From the NCBI GenBank assembly GCA_964532715.1, contig CAZHIX010000018.1, positions 1 through 20,747 of the forward strand: 20,747 nucleotides of DNA, read 5' to 3'. Below are positions 1 to 9,200 of the stretch, in pieces; within the stretch, counting starts at the first letter, position 1, and each line of letters starts with the position of its first letter. Both the position numbers and the translations under genes were made by a program. The notes below the pieces were generated by a model. It saw only the letters and a program-made list of their open reading frames with translations. It had not been told where the DNA came from and searched no databases. This DNA comes from 1-14-0-10-45-29 sp964532715. Its GTDB lineage: Archaea; Micrarchaeota; Micrarchaeia; Anstonellales; Anstonellaceae.

Positions 1-390
1 TGCCCCTCCTTTTTTGCACGGTGCCGAAACCAACACTTTTTTTGCACCTGCTTGCAAATGTTTTGATGCTCCTTCTCTATCTGTAAATGCACCCGTGCAT
101 TCAAGTACAGTTTCAACTCCCAGTTTATCCCATGGTAATTTTTGCGGATCTCGTTCTGAAGTTATCTTAATCTTTTGTCCATCAATACTAATCCAGTCCG
201 TTCCAAATCCAATTTTCTCCTCAAGAACTCCGTGAACCGAATCATATTTTAACAATTGTGATGCAACCTGTGCACCTGATGGGTCGTTAATAGCAACCAC
301 ATCAAATTTTTTTGCAAGAACTTGTTTTTTCATTGCAGCCCTTAGAATTATTCTCCCTATTCTTCCAAATCCATTTATCGCAATTTTCAT
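1..390 (-). CDS. gap: Class I glyceraldehyde-3-phosphate dehydrogenase, N-terminal part (partial)
   Basis: Converts glyceraldehyde-3-phosphate, NAD+ and phosphate to 1,3-bisphosphoglycerate in the cytoplasm, the step before phosphoglycerate kinase. Read on the minus strand from the ATG at 390, the protein opens with the Rossmann motif INGFGRIGR. It continues with AINDP, whose Asp after the second beta strand favours NAD over NADP, then LLKYDSVHG, SERDP..LPW, ECTGAFTDREGASKHL and VSAPCKKGG. These are class I (bacterial/eukaryotic-type) GAPDH signatures, not those of the archaeal type II enzyme. About 130 residues are present; the catalytic Cys and the rest lie beyond the left edge. The start has GGTGA four bases upstream. 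It is divergent from pgk across about 70 bases. Family is certain; cofactor preference is inferred from one residue. Confidence 0.95.
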   Translation of the reverse strand, partial: MKIAINGFGRIGRIILRAAMKKQVLAKKFDVVAINDPSGAQVASQLLKYDSVHGVLEEKIGFGTDWISIDGQKIKITSERDPQKLPWDKLGVETVLECTGAFTDREGASKHLQAGAKKVLVSAPCKKGGA

Positions 391-461
391 CTTCTCACCA
401 ATTCACCCTAAGCCCATCAAATTAAATAAACATTCACTTTCTATCATAATTGGTTTTATTT
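391..461. promoter_or_regulatory. Divergent gap/pgk promoter region
   Basis: This 71-base gap between the two divergent starts holds one strongly AT-rich block at about 419-432 (AAATTAAATAAAC). It reads as a TATA-like element on both strands and sits about 36 bases from each ATG. A single element, or two overlapping ones, could serve both genes and co-express the two consecutive glycolytic enzymes. On the minus strand a GGTGA ribosome binding site precedes gap; no clear one precedes pgk. Inferred from composition and spacing only. Confidence 0.45.
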
Positions 462-1694
462 ATGGTTACAAAAAAAGCGTTTCTAACTTTAGACGATGTC
501 TCTGTAAAAAACAAAACTGTGTTTGTGCGTGCATATCTAAACTGTCCTGTGGAAAACGGCACTGTTCAAAAAAGTCCTCGTCTTGTTGAGCACGCAACGA
601 CAATTTTTGAGTTATCTAAAAACGGTGCAAAGGTCGTGATACTTGCGCATCAGGGGCGAGAAGGAAAAAATGATTTTATTTCACTTAATACTCATGCTAA
701 TTTGCTTAGTGCAGAACTTTCAAATTTAGCCAATGTTAATTTTGTTGTGCATTTTTGTCCTCAGGTTTGTGATAAGCAAGCAATATCTGCAATAAAAAAT
801 CTTAATTTTGGTGAAGTTCTTGTTTTAGAAAACACTCGTTTTGTAAAATCTGAAACCCAATTTGAAAAAACGAAAAAAAGTGAACTTGTAGATGATTTAT
901 CTCCTCTTTGTGATATTTTTGTGCTTGATGCTTTTTCAGTTGCTCATCGCGCGCACGCATCTGTTGTTGGATTTTCAAATTGTAAATGTGTTGCTGGGCG
1001 TGTGATGCAAAAAGAGCTTGAAGCACTTTCAAATTTGGATTCCGCGACACATCCAAGTGTTCTTATTTTGGGGGGCGCAAAGCCCGCAGACTCGCTTCCA
1101 ATTATGAAAAGCTGGCTTGAATCTAAGCGTGCCGATTTTGTTCTATGTGGCGGTGCAATGGGTAATTTAATGCTTTTAGCATCTGGCAAATCTTTAGGTT
1201 CGCCATCAGAAGATTTTTTACAAAAAAGTGGTTCTTGTGAAAATCTAGCTCAACTAACACAATTTTATGGGCTTTACAAAGACAAATTGATTCTTCCAAC
1301 TGACGTGATTGTAGATTCTGGTAGTGGTGCCCAAGTCTGTTCTGTTTTGGATTTGCCAGCACGCTATCCAATACTTGATATTGGTCCAAAAACAATTCAA
1401 GATTTTGTCTATAAAATAGACTCTGCCCGTTCTATAATAATGAATGGGCCTATGGGTGTTTATGAAAAAGACGCGTTTAGCAACGGCACAGTTTCTATTC
1501 TAAGCGCAATTGCAAGTTCTAAGGCTTTTTCATTGCTTGGTGGTGGACACACTCTATCTGCGCTTGAAAAGTTTGCAATAGGTCATTCAAATTTCGGATA
1601 CGTTTCACTTTCAGGCAAAGCGCTTGTAGAATATCTGAGTGGTGAGACGTTGCCTGGAATTGAACTTTTGAGAAAGAGCGCAACGAAAAAATGA
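462..1694 (+). CDS. pgk: Phosphoglycerate kinase, archaeal type
   Basis: Transfers phosphate between 1,3-bisphosphoglycerate and ADP in glycolysis/gluconeogenesis. About 410 aa, the normal length. Family signatures appear in order: NKTVFVRAYLNCP, AHQGREG (archaeal AHQ-type), VLVLENTRF, DAFSVAHRAHAS, LGGAKPADSL (archaeal-style GGAK..DS), LPTDVIV, ILDIGPKT, IIMNGPMGVYE, GGGHTLSALEKF and a LPGIELL end. The arginines and histidines that bind substrate and stabilise transfer are present (HQGR, ENTRF, AHRAH). One oddity: the usual RVD(F/L)N motif reads RAYLN, so the substrate-contacting Asp is Tyr25. The ATG at 462 is chosen over an in-frame TTG at 450, which would only add four residues. Divergent from gap; followed by T-rich tracts. 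Confidence 0.96.
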   Translation: MVTKKAFLTLDDVSVKNKTVFVRAYLNCPVENGTVQKSPRLVEHATTIFELSKNGAKVVILAHQGREGKNDFISLNTHANLLSAELSNLANVNFVVHFCPQVCDKQAISAIKNLNFGEVLVLENTRFVKSETQFEKTKKSELVDDLSPLCDIFVLDAFSVAHRAHASVVGFSNCKCVAGRVMQKELEALSNLDSATHPSVLILGGAKPADSLPIMKSWLESKRADFVLCGGAMGNLMLLASGKSLGSPSEDFLQKSGSCENLAQLTQFYGLYKDKLILPTDVIVDSGSGAQVCSVLDLPARYPILDIGPKTIQDFVYKIDSARSIIMNGPMGVYEKDAFSNGTVSILSAIASSKAFSLLGGGHTLSALEKFAIGHSNFGYVSLSGKALVEYLSGETLPGIELLRKSATKK

Positions 1695-1741
1695 TTTGCA
1701 TGTAGTCGTTATTTTCAGACATCGTCTTTATGTTTTTGCGC

Positions 1742-1805
1742 ATTATTTTTTCTTTTGTATACTCTATGTTTTTTATTTTTGAGTTTGTGCGGGTGTTTGT
1801 TTTTT
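1742..1805 (+). terminator. T-tract terminator region after pgk
   Basis: About 50 bases after the pgk stop come several runs of T in the RNA sense: T6 at 1746-1751, T6 at 1769-1774, T5 at 1776-1780 and T6 at 1800-1805. Archaeal RNA polymerase terminates at such U-tracts without needing a hairpin, and no strong hairpin is seen. The rest of the 173-base stretch between pgk and gene A holds the TATA box listed separately and nothing else I can identify. Confidence 0.55.
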
Positions 1806-1826
1806 ACTCTCGTTATTCCTGAGTTG

Positions 1827-1837
1827 TATTTATAAAC
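1827..1837 (+). promoter_or_regulatory. TATA box for the gene A-E operon
   Basis: TATTTATAAAC is a near-ideal archaeal TATA element. Transcription would begin about 25 bases downstream, near 1857. That is after the first in-frame ATG (1847) and just before the AGGTG ribosome binding site at 1858-1862, so it favours the ATG at 1868 as the real start of gene A. Confidence 0.6.
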
Positions 1838-1867
1838 TTTGCATGAATGCATTTGGCAGGTGTGCAA

Positions 1868-4800
1868 ATGTTGTTTCTGCTCTTTTCAGAAAAAGATCTC
1901 CAATCAAAAAGTCGTGTTAAAACCGAGCCAAATTCAAAATTTATATCCACTCAGTGGGAAATTCACCAACAATTTATGCAATCGTTCGATTCTCAATACA
2001 GTTCAAACACGAAATCATCTGAAAACATCGCGTCTATTTCTGACACTAAGGAGCAAAGGAGAAAAAGTCAACCCTTACTTCTTGAAATGAGCGATAAGTC
2101 TAAATCTGCGCACGAGGTAAATTTCAATATAATCGCGCATAGTGCATCCGGTGGGCAAAAAACCTCTTTAGAATCAAATGGAACTTTTTTTGCACGTGAG
2201 GTTGAACCAAATTTTACTTTAAAACAGCGAAAAGACTCTCTAATAGATGCATCTATCTATCTGGGTGCTCAAATCGCAAAAAGCTCCGCCATCTCCTCAC
2301 TCATGCCTGTTTTTAGTGATGAACATGTTCCAATCGCTATCTCAAACGAACTTGCAATTAATTGTACTGAGCGAAAAACTGATATTTTAAACTACGCATT
2401 TGACCGTATATGGACTCTTTGTGAAAAAAACGGTGCCAACGCTGAGCAGAAAAAATTAGCTCAACAAAATTTTGAGAAAGTTTCTGCTGGTTATTTCGTG
2501 ATCGGTCTTGCAGATAATTCTGGGATTAGAAATGTTTCAAAATATACGAAATCCGAAGCGTCTCGCGCTTCGGAAGATGAGCGCATTCTCAATTCTAATA
2601 TAGAGTTGGCCTCTCAAAACGGTTCTGTTCCTGCTGAGCATCTTGGGGTATCTTCCGGTTTGTATGTTTTTTATGATAGTCAGCTATGGGCAAGTGGGCT
2701 TGATCAGCTAAAACTTCACTCATTTGCAGTTTCAACATATATTCAAAATGGCGCATATCCAAAAAAAGGCGAAGAAAAATCGGATCAGATATTTGAAACT
2801 CAAATGCAAAATCTCAAGGTTGCTTGTGATCGTTACGGTACAAGTTTAGATGCCTCTTTGCAAATAGCGCACGAAGATCTCAAATCAGTTTATTCTGATA
2901 TGCAACGTTTAACTAGTAAAATAATGCAACTTGCTAATGCTAACGGTGGTTCTACTCAAAGCATAGAAGCTGCTTATTTACAGCTAATGTCAGATTCACA
3001 ATTTGAGTCTGAGCTAAACTCCCTGCAAACTCGTCTTTCAGAATTAACTTTCAAATATCCGATTGCTCGTCGGTTTGGTCCAGGGGGGACAGATGAAGGC
3101 AAATACACTCCAGAATCAATAGCCTCTCAAGTTAGCAAGGATTTTATGTCCAAGGACGCAATCCCTGGTTACATGGCGCTTGATTATGCAATGAGTTGGA
3201 TTGGGCGTGGGATGTTTGTAATGCCTCCCCCTAAAGCTCAACTGCAAGAAATCGAATATATTACTCACAATTCAGATTCAAAATTATTTATGGACTCAGT
3301 TGATGGTGTTACTCAAAATACGGGTTATATTTCATCTTTTTTTACTGTGCGAGTTTATGATAATTCTCTTGTGAGTGAGTATCCTCAAGTAATGCAAGAA
3401 CGAATACGTCAGGCTGTGAACCATGCAAATCTTTCAAACGCCGGTGTGCATGTTCAAGATGTCAAATTACAAAGTGGTGATAATTATACTGATTACATAG
3501 TAGAAATACGAGCTCCGTTTTCATTTTATTCTGAAACTCAAATAACTGAATTTTCAAAGGAGATATTTGTTCCAAGTTCAATTTACGATCCAAATTCAGT
3601 CCCACTAAAAATATATGAAGTCGAAGCAAGCGTATCCAAAACTCAGAATACCCCAACTCAATTTAAAAAAGCAACTACTGTTCTTCCTGGTTGGTGGGAC
3701 CTTAAATTCGGGCTTACTGCTCTTCCGATTTTTGGAACATCAAAAAGCTTTTTGCTAGGCACAACAAACGTTACTACGGAAGAACAGCTTGGGCAACGTA
3801 ATTGGAGTACACTTGGTATAACTCAAATTTTTGACAATTATTTTGGATATGAAAAACCCTCAAGCGTCAATATAGCCGATACAGAATACTATCGTTCTTA
3901 CACATATCTTTTTGATCGATTAGGCAATCCTTCGCGTTTTAGTTCTACTGCTCAAATCCCAGACATATTGAAAAACGAATTAGGTATGATTGAAAAAAAC
4001 GGTTCTTTTTTCCTTGATGATTTTGATATTTTAACGTTGGATAATATTTTTGAGAAATATCAGAATGAAATATATTCTAAATATGCAAGTCAAGGTATAG
4101 ACGATGTGCTTGCAAGTGATCCAGATGCAAAGAATATCCCATCCGAAATATTCAAGGATATGGATAAACTCAAATCATGGTCCCCTCTTCATTACGAGCT
4201 AAATAAATGGTCAATGCTCAGTGCATTATACTCTGAAGCGTTATATCGTGTGGATCCAGACAACACTGAATTAAAAAAACTACTCACTGATCGTATAAAT
4301 TTTCTTGAGGCACAACGAATTCTGGTCTATCCAAAAACGTTGACTCCTACAAACAGAAAAGCATCTGCGTTATATGCAAATGCATGCAATGCTCTTGTTC
4401 AAATGGGCGAAGCAATTCGTGAAAATGGTCTAACTTTCAATTACAATTGGAGTGAAGACTCTCGTCTCGCTCTTTCTATTTCAACTCCTCAAATGTTGGG
4501 TGGCGTATTCAACCCTTATATCGGTTTAACTGATTTTGGTTTAAGTGCAAAGATAACTGATTCATATTCTGCAGTTATAAACGCGCACCTTAATTTATAT
4601 AAAAAAACCGGTAATGATTCAATTTTCAAAGTTGATTTTGCGGGGGAGCTTGGATTTCTTTATTCTCCGACCACAAATTATGAAACCGATGTTGCTGTTT
4701 TTGGTGCACTTGCAAATATAGAAAATGTTTTCTATGTTTCAGAAGATAAAAAATCTGCCTCTACTATTCAATCTGCAGTAATAGCATTAAAATCAAAGCT

Positions 4801-6190
4801 AATCCCCTCAAGAGATGCAGATGAAATAGCAATTTGCAACGAGATACTAAAGTATTCTAATCCCGGTTCAACTGATTATGATATAAACACTGGCGGGCAA
4901 TGCGATCGTGAAATTCAAAAATTAAGAAATCGTTTATATTCACAGAAAAAATTCTCTGGCGGAACAGATGCGGATGCAAATATTCTTAGTGGGCTGTACA
5001 TGAATGGCCTAAACACATATCATAGTTTTGATAACCTGGGTACTGGACTTATTCCATTTGGGCATATTCGTTTTCCTGTTTATTTTGAGCAAAAAAACCT
5101 ATTCGGTTCAAAAAAGGAAGGGGAACCTGCAGATATACTTAATGACATCACTTTACGTGTGAATGCAGACGTTCATCTTCCTCCGGCGTTATATCTTTCA
5201 ATCGCCAAACTATTTGTAGATAAAGGTTCTGTTTCAGATTACGTTTTGCAAGGTGCAGACATGTACACTAAAAATTGGGTGCCTGCAATTCCGTTTTGTG
5301 CATCTTTATCTAAAACCCTTGCGCTTTCAACAGACTGGGCTACAATTATCGCAACAAACATATCTGGGAATCTCACAAGTATGACTTTCAACGAAGTTTC
5401 GTTATCTGCTGATTTTAGAACTGATGCGCTAATTCCTGGTGCAATCTCTGCATTCAAACTCACAACTGGGCTTGAAGGTACTGGTATCGGTTCACTTGAT
5501 TTCACAACTCATGCCCACACCGCGGTGTACAACGAACTGTATGTATTTGGGCTGCACTCAAAACTACAAGCAAATCTGTTCTCAATGTTAAAACAAGCCG
5601 CATCTTCAACCAGTGGGAACACTTGGCTTGCAAACGTGGGGGTTTCTATTGGTTTTAGCGTTGATCTTGGAAGTTCAGGCGGGCGAAAATCTACTGTGAA
5701 TTCGGGTCAAAACATGCGCAATCTTGATATGTACATGCCAAGTATCCCAAGAACAACTCCTCGTTCACAATACTTGGACGCAACCCCAACTAAAGAAAAA
5801 GAACCCGCCATCGATCAAGCGCCGTTAAACTCAAAATCTACCAACGATTCAGGCGAATCTGGCGATTCCAACAACGAACTCAAAAACAATTCTAAACGAG
5901 CCAATGGTTCTGAGTCAAACATACCTGCTCAAAAAAGCGCTCCTTTACAAAAAGAAGTAAATCAAAAAGAGCGCGAGCAAAATTCAGGTTCAAATAAAAA
6001 TTCAACTGAAGGCTCTAAATTGCAATCTTCAAAAACAACTAAAAAGTCCTCTGAAAATAAAAACGAGTCGCAAGAAGAAAAATCTACAAAAAAAACGCAG
6101 AAGAAAAAGGAGTCCAAGGTTCCAGAGTTTGAATATGAATACACTTCTCCTGATTTTGAGGAGCTTGAACTTGAAAACGAGGAACGATGA
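1868..6190 (+). CDS. Gene A: giant protein of unknown function with beta-rich C-terminal half and charged low-complexity tail
   Basis: I do not recognise the family. The start at 1868 has AGGTG five bases upstream and fits the TATA box; an in-frame ATG at 1847 is the alternative. About 1440 aa. There is no signal peptide and no convincing transmembrane helix. Residues 1-70 are polar; about 70-480 are mixed and partly helical, including Gln/Leu-rich coiled-coil-like stretches near 310-400. Around 490-560 is an alpha/beta segment starting FFTVRVYD. Residues about 865-1268 are rich in alternating hydrophobic/polar beta strands with Gly and aromatic residues (RLALSISTP, KVDFAGELGFLYS, GHIRFPVYFEQ, NVGVSIGFSVDLG), resembling beta-barrel or long beta-sheet proteins. 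The last ~165 residues are Ser/Asn/Lys/Glu-rich and end acidic (FEYEY...FEELELENEER). First gene of the A-E run. A surface or structural role is inferred from its neighbours only. Confidence 0.9.
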   Translation: MLFLLFSEKDLQSKSRVKTEPNSKFISTQWEIHQQFMQSFDSQYSSNTKSSENIASISDTKEQRRKSQPLLLEMSDKSKSAHEVNFNIIAHSASGGQKTSLESNGTFFAREVEPNFTLKQRKDSLIDASIYLGAQIAKSSAISSLMPVFSDEHVPIAISNELAINCTERKTDILNYAFDRIWTLCEKNGANAEQKKLAQQNFEKVSAGYFVIGLADNSGIRNVSKYTKSEASRASEDERILNSNIELASQNGSVPAEHLGVSSGLYVFYDSQLWASGLDQLKLHSFAVSTYIQNGAYPKKGEEKSDQIFETQMQNLKVACDRYGTSLDASLQIAHEDLKSVYSDMQRLTSKIMQLANANGGSTQSIEAAYLQLMSDSQFESELNSLQTRLSELTFKYPIARRFGPGGTDEGKYTPESIASQVSKDFMSKDAIPGYMALDYAMSWIGRGMFVMPPPKAQLQEIEYITHNSDSKLFMDSVDGVTQNTGYISSFFTVRVYDNSLVSEYPQVMQERIRQAVNHANLSNAGVHVQDVKLQSGDNYTDYIVEIRAPFSFYSETQITEFSKEIFVPSSIYDPNSVPLKIYEVEASVSKTQNTPTQFKKATTVLPGWWDLKFGLTALPIFGTSKSFLLGTTNVTTEEQLGQRNWSTLGITQIFDNYFGYEKPSSVNIADTEYYRSYTYLFDRLGNPSRFSSTAQIPDILKNELGMIEKNGSFFLDDFDILTLDNIFEKYQNEIYSKYASQGIDDVLASDPDAKNIPSEIFKDMDKLKSWSPLHYELNKWSMLSALYSEALYRVDPDNTELKKLLTDRINFLEAQRILVYPKTLTPTNRKASALYANACNALVQMGEAIRENGLTFNYNWSEDSRLALSISTPQMLGGVFNPYIGLTDFGLSAKITDSYSAVINAHLNLYKKTGNDSIFKVDFAGELGFLYSPTTNYETDVAVFGALANIENVFYVSEDKKSASTIQSAVIALKSKLIPSRDADEIAICNEILKYSNPGSTDYDINTGGQCDREIQKLRNRLYSQKKFSGGTDADANILSGLYMNGLNTYHSFDNLGTGLIPFGHIRFPVYFEQKNLFGSKKEGEPADILNDITLRVNADVHLPPALYLSIAKLFVDKGSVSDYVLQGADMYTKNWVPAIPFCASLSKTLALSTDWATIIATNISGNLTSMTFNEVSLSADFRTDALIPGAISAFKLTTGLEGTGIGSLDFTTHAHTAVYNELYVFGLHSKLQANLFSMLKQAASSTSGNTWLANVGVSIGFSVDLGSSGGRKSTVNSGQNMRNLDMYMPSIPRTTPRSQYLDATPTKEKEPAIDQAPLNSKSTNDSGESGDSNNELKNNSKRANGSESNIPAQKSAPLQKEVNQKEREQNSGSNKNSTEGSKLQSSKTTKKSSENKNESQEEKSTKKTQKKKESKVPEFEYEYTSPDFEELELENEER

Positions 6191-6265
6191 AATGGATTTG
6201 AATATTTCAACTCAGTATTATTCATGTGCATTTTCTGCAACCTGCACTTTCGGGAGTGATAACTC

Positions 6266-9200
6266 ATGTTACTAAAAGTTCGCAATACTCTAAATTATGG
6301 CGTAGATAACATTACTGTTCAGTCGCATCTAAACTTTTTTTTCAAAGATCAAATCTCGTTAATAATCGATGATTACAAATCAAAAAACAATGGCGCTTCA
6401 CCCTCTACAAACTATATTTCGGAAAAAATAGGTAATTTAAGTGAAGAAGCATTTTACAACTGGCTTAAGTTCAGCATGTCTTTTGACGAAGAAAGCGCAA
6501 AAGAGATGCGACAGGCATCAATAAGAAATATTTCTGGTTACGATCAATTTTATGTAAGTTCTAAAAACCCTATTCAACGTTCATTTTTTCAACTAATGAA
6601 ACTGGGCACTGTGCATATGATTAGACTTACCAAATTTGCAGATATAAATTCAAAAGAATTATCAAACACAAGTGAGCTTCAGCTCAATGCACTCTCAACT
6701 CTTGGCAATCTATTAATCGATTGGAAATCTGCTTCGCAACTTAACAACAAAACAGAAATGAGTCAAATAGAGCTGAGAATAGTAAATTTTTCAAAACAAA
6801 ATCCGGTAGCCGTGCATGCGCTGTTAAGCGGTGCAATATTTGCTGGATCTGATAATATTCGTAATGCGATTTTTGCTCATTACTCTTCAAATTTGACTAA
6901 TCGTGAATTTGCGGATCTCCTATATTCTTCATTGAACTATGTTAATGTTTTTGCATCAAATCCATCTAAATTCATCTCGGGGTATTCATTTGTAAACTCT
7001 ACGCATTCTGTAGATTTTTCCAAAGATATAAATCAAAAAGCAATATCTGAAGAACAGCGGTTTCCTCATTATCACCAACAAGATAGAGAATATGCTGAAG
7101 GGTGGATTGCAGATGTAAAAAAAAGTTTGTCCGACGGAATAACTACTCTTGCGCTTGATATTGCGGATTATGGTGAGAAAAATGGACTCACTGATGCTGA
7201 AATAGTTGCAATGGGTTCTTTTGCAGGGCTTAACAAGTCTTCTGGTAAATGGACAGTAAACAAATCTAACGTAAACTTTCTAGTAAGTGATATAATTTCA
7301 AAAAACAATCTTAATACTCCTCAAGGTTCTGATGCGTATGTGCGTATTGTGAACTCCAAAGAGTTCAAAGACGCTTTGAGAAAAATGACTGATTCAGATG
7401 GCAAGCCTTTGTTCAGTGAAGATTTCATTAAAAATTTTGTCTCAAATACGAGTCTTAAAAATCGTGGCACCGAAGCTGGAGCTGAAGCTTCTTACTTGAT
7501 GAACTATATGCTTGCGTTATCAAGTATGGGTCTTAATTGGCAATTTGTTTTGGGTGATTTTTTCAAAATGGTTGGGGGGCTTAGAAATACTCCTAGATCT
7601 CCTATGTTCAATGCAACTACTGCTGAAGGTCTCGAATTATTGAAAAAGCACTTTTCAAGGGACAATTTAACTAAAGCACAGATTGAAAAGTGTCCAAAAT
7701 TTTTCTCTGAGGGTACTGCCACTCATGAGAATCCTCTTCTTTTAAGTCTACTTGAAAATAATCGCTATAACGAAATCTCTTTTGCGCTAAAAAATAATCT
7801 AGATGTTCTAAAAATCATATATGGTTATACTGGCGAAAAGTTGCCTTTAGTGGTAGACGAATCTTCAAATTATGCGCACATTGCAGGAGAACCGCAGGTT
7901 TCACTTACTGTATTTTATCCATCAATGGCGTCGGACATCGTTGAGTCTGAAAATTCTATAAATAAATTTGTCCAATTTGTTCTAAAAGATGCAGAAAAGC
8001 GCAAAGAAAATGGGACATTTGCGGGTGTCTTTGAAAAATCTTTAAACGAACTATTAGCCATAGTTGATACAAAATATGTAAAATATGAAAATGGCAAAAA
8101 AGACGTTTTGGATGTCGAACAAGACGGATATACAACATTCTACGAGTTGAATCCTCAGAAACACGCAGATTTTCTCAAATGGTTGCAATCTAGAAAAATT
8201 AATGGTCACGAAGACCCAACTCATGCAAGTTATAACTATCTAACTAATGGAAGATTCAATGGAGTCGGTGCAAACATATTGCGTCGCATTGAATTAGAAC
8301 TCATAAATCTCCCTCCATTAGTTTCAGATTCTAATGCCGATGTAAACTCAACAACCCTACGTGGCAAACCTATCGTAATTGATTATGACGTGTCTTCAAT
8401 TTCAATTCAACCTTCAAAAGAAATATCAAGTAAAAGTAAAGATGCAAAAATAAACTTTAAATTATATTCTCCATTTGATGCGCAATCCCCGGGAAAACTC
8501 ATTGCTGTGCCAAATTTGTTTTCTTTTGACAGCAATTCTCTCACCATAAATACTGGCGCGCTTCCTTTATCTGAGCCATTAATGGATGAACTAACTTCAG
8601 CAGTCGCTATTGAAATTCCTACTCCTGTTGGTGCAACTTCTGGTGCAAAGAATGTACTTCACACTTTTGATGTGGATCTTGATTTGGTTCAGCTTTACGA
8701 ATACCATCTTTTTACACATGCAATTGAAGAATCTGAAAATGGAAATTTCAGAGTATCTGCAGGAGAAGACCTATCTGACTATATTTCAGTAGAAATGCAA
8801 CAAAAAAATGCCGGTGCAAAAATCCAAATCCATGATTTTTTGGATTTGCACTTGAAAGTTCAAATCGTTTCTGCCGGACAAGTGGAGTTTAAGATTTCAA
8901 ACTTTAAATCTGAAAAAAAATATTCTAGCGGTTACGATTCAAAAGCAATTAATCTAAAGTCTACTCCTGTTTATGAAGATGATTTGATCATAGAAGTCGG
9001 TTCAGGAAAAACCAAACAAAAAGTGCGCATTTTGCAAGCCAATGTTATTTCAGATCTAACCAGGGGTAATTTTTCTAGGGGCATACTCTATGCAAATGTA
9101 GTTGATAATCCCTTACAAGAACCTCCCCATTCTCAAGTTTCCTCAATCCAGCGGGCTTCTGTGAACGGTGAGCACACTATCGAGTTTAGCGATCTTACTG

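Noticed and set aside
14..235. Plus-strand ORF at the left edge
   Set aside because: It is antisense to the GAPDH gene, which shows conserved motifs on the minus strand.
1695..1867. Possible small RNA or tRNA in the pgk to A spacer
   Set aside because: It is T-rich with no stable stem pattern, no tRNA arms and no box elements; terminator tracts and a TATA box explain it.
5962..6285. Minus-strand Ser/Phe-rich ORF of 107 codons
   Set aside because: It is the antisense of the Lys/Ser/Glu-rich tail of gene A; its composition simply mirrors that low-complexity coding and it has no ribosome binding site.
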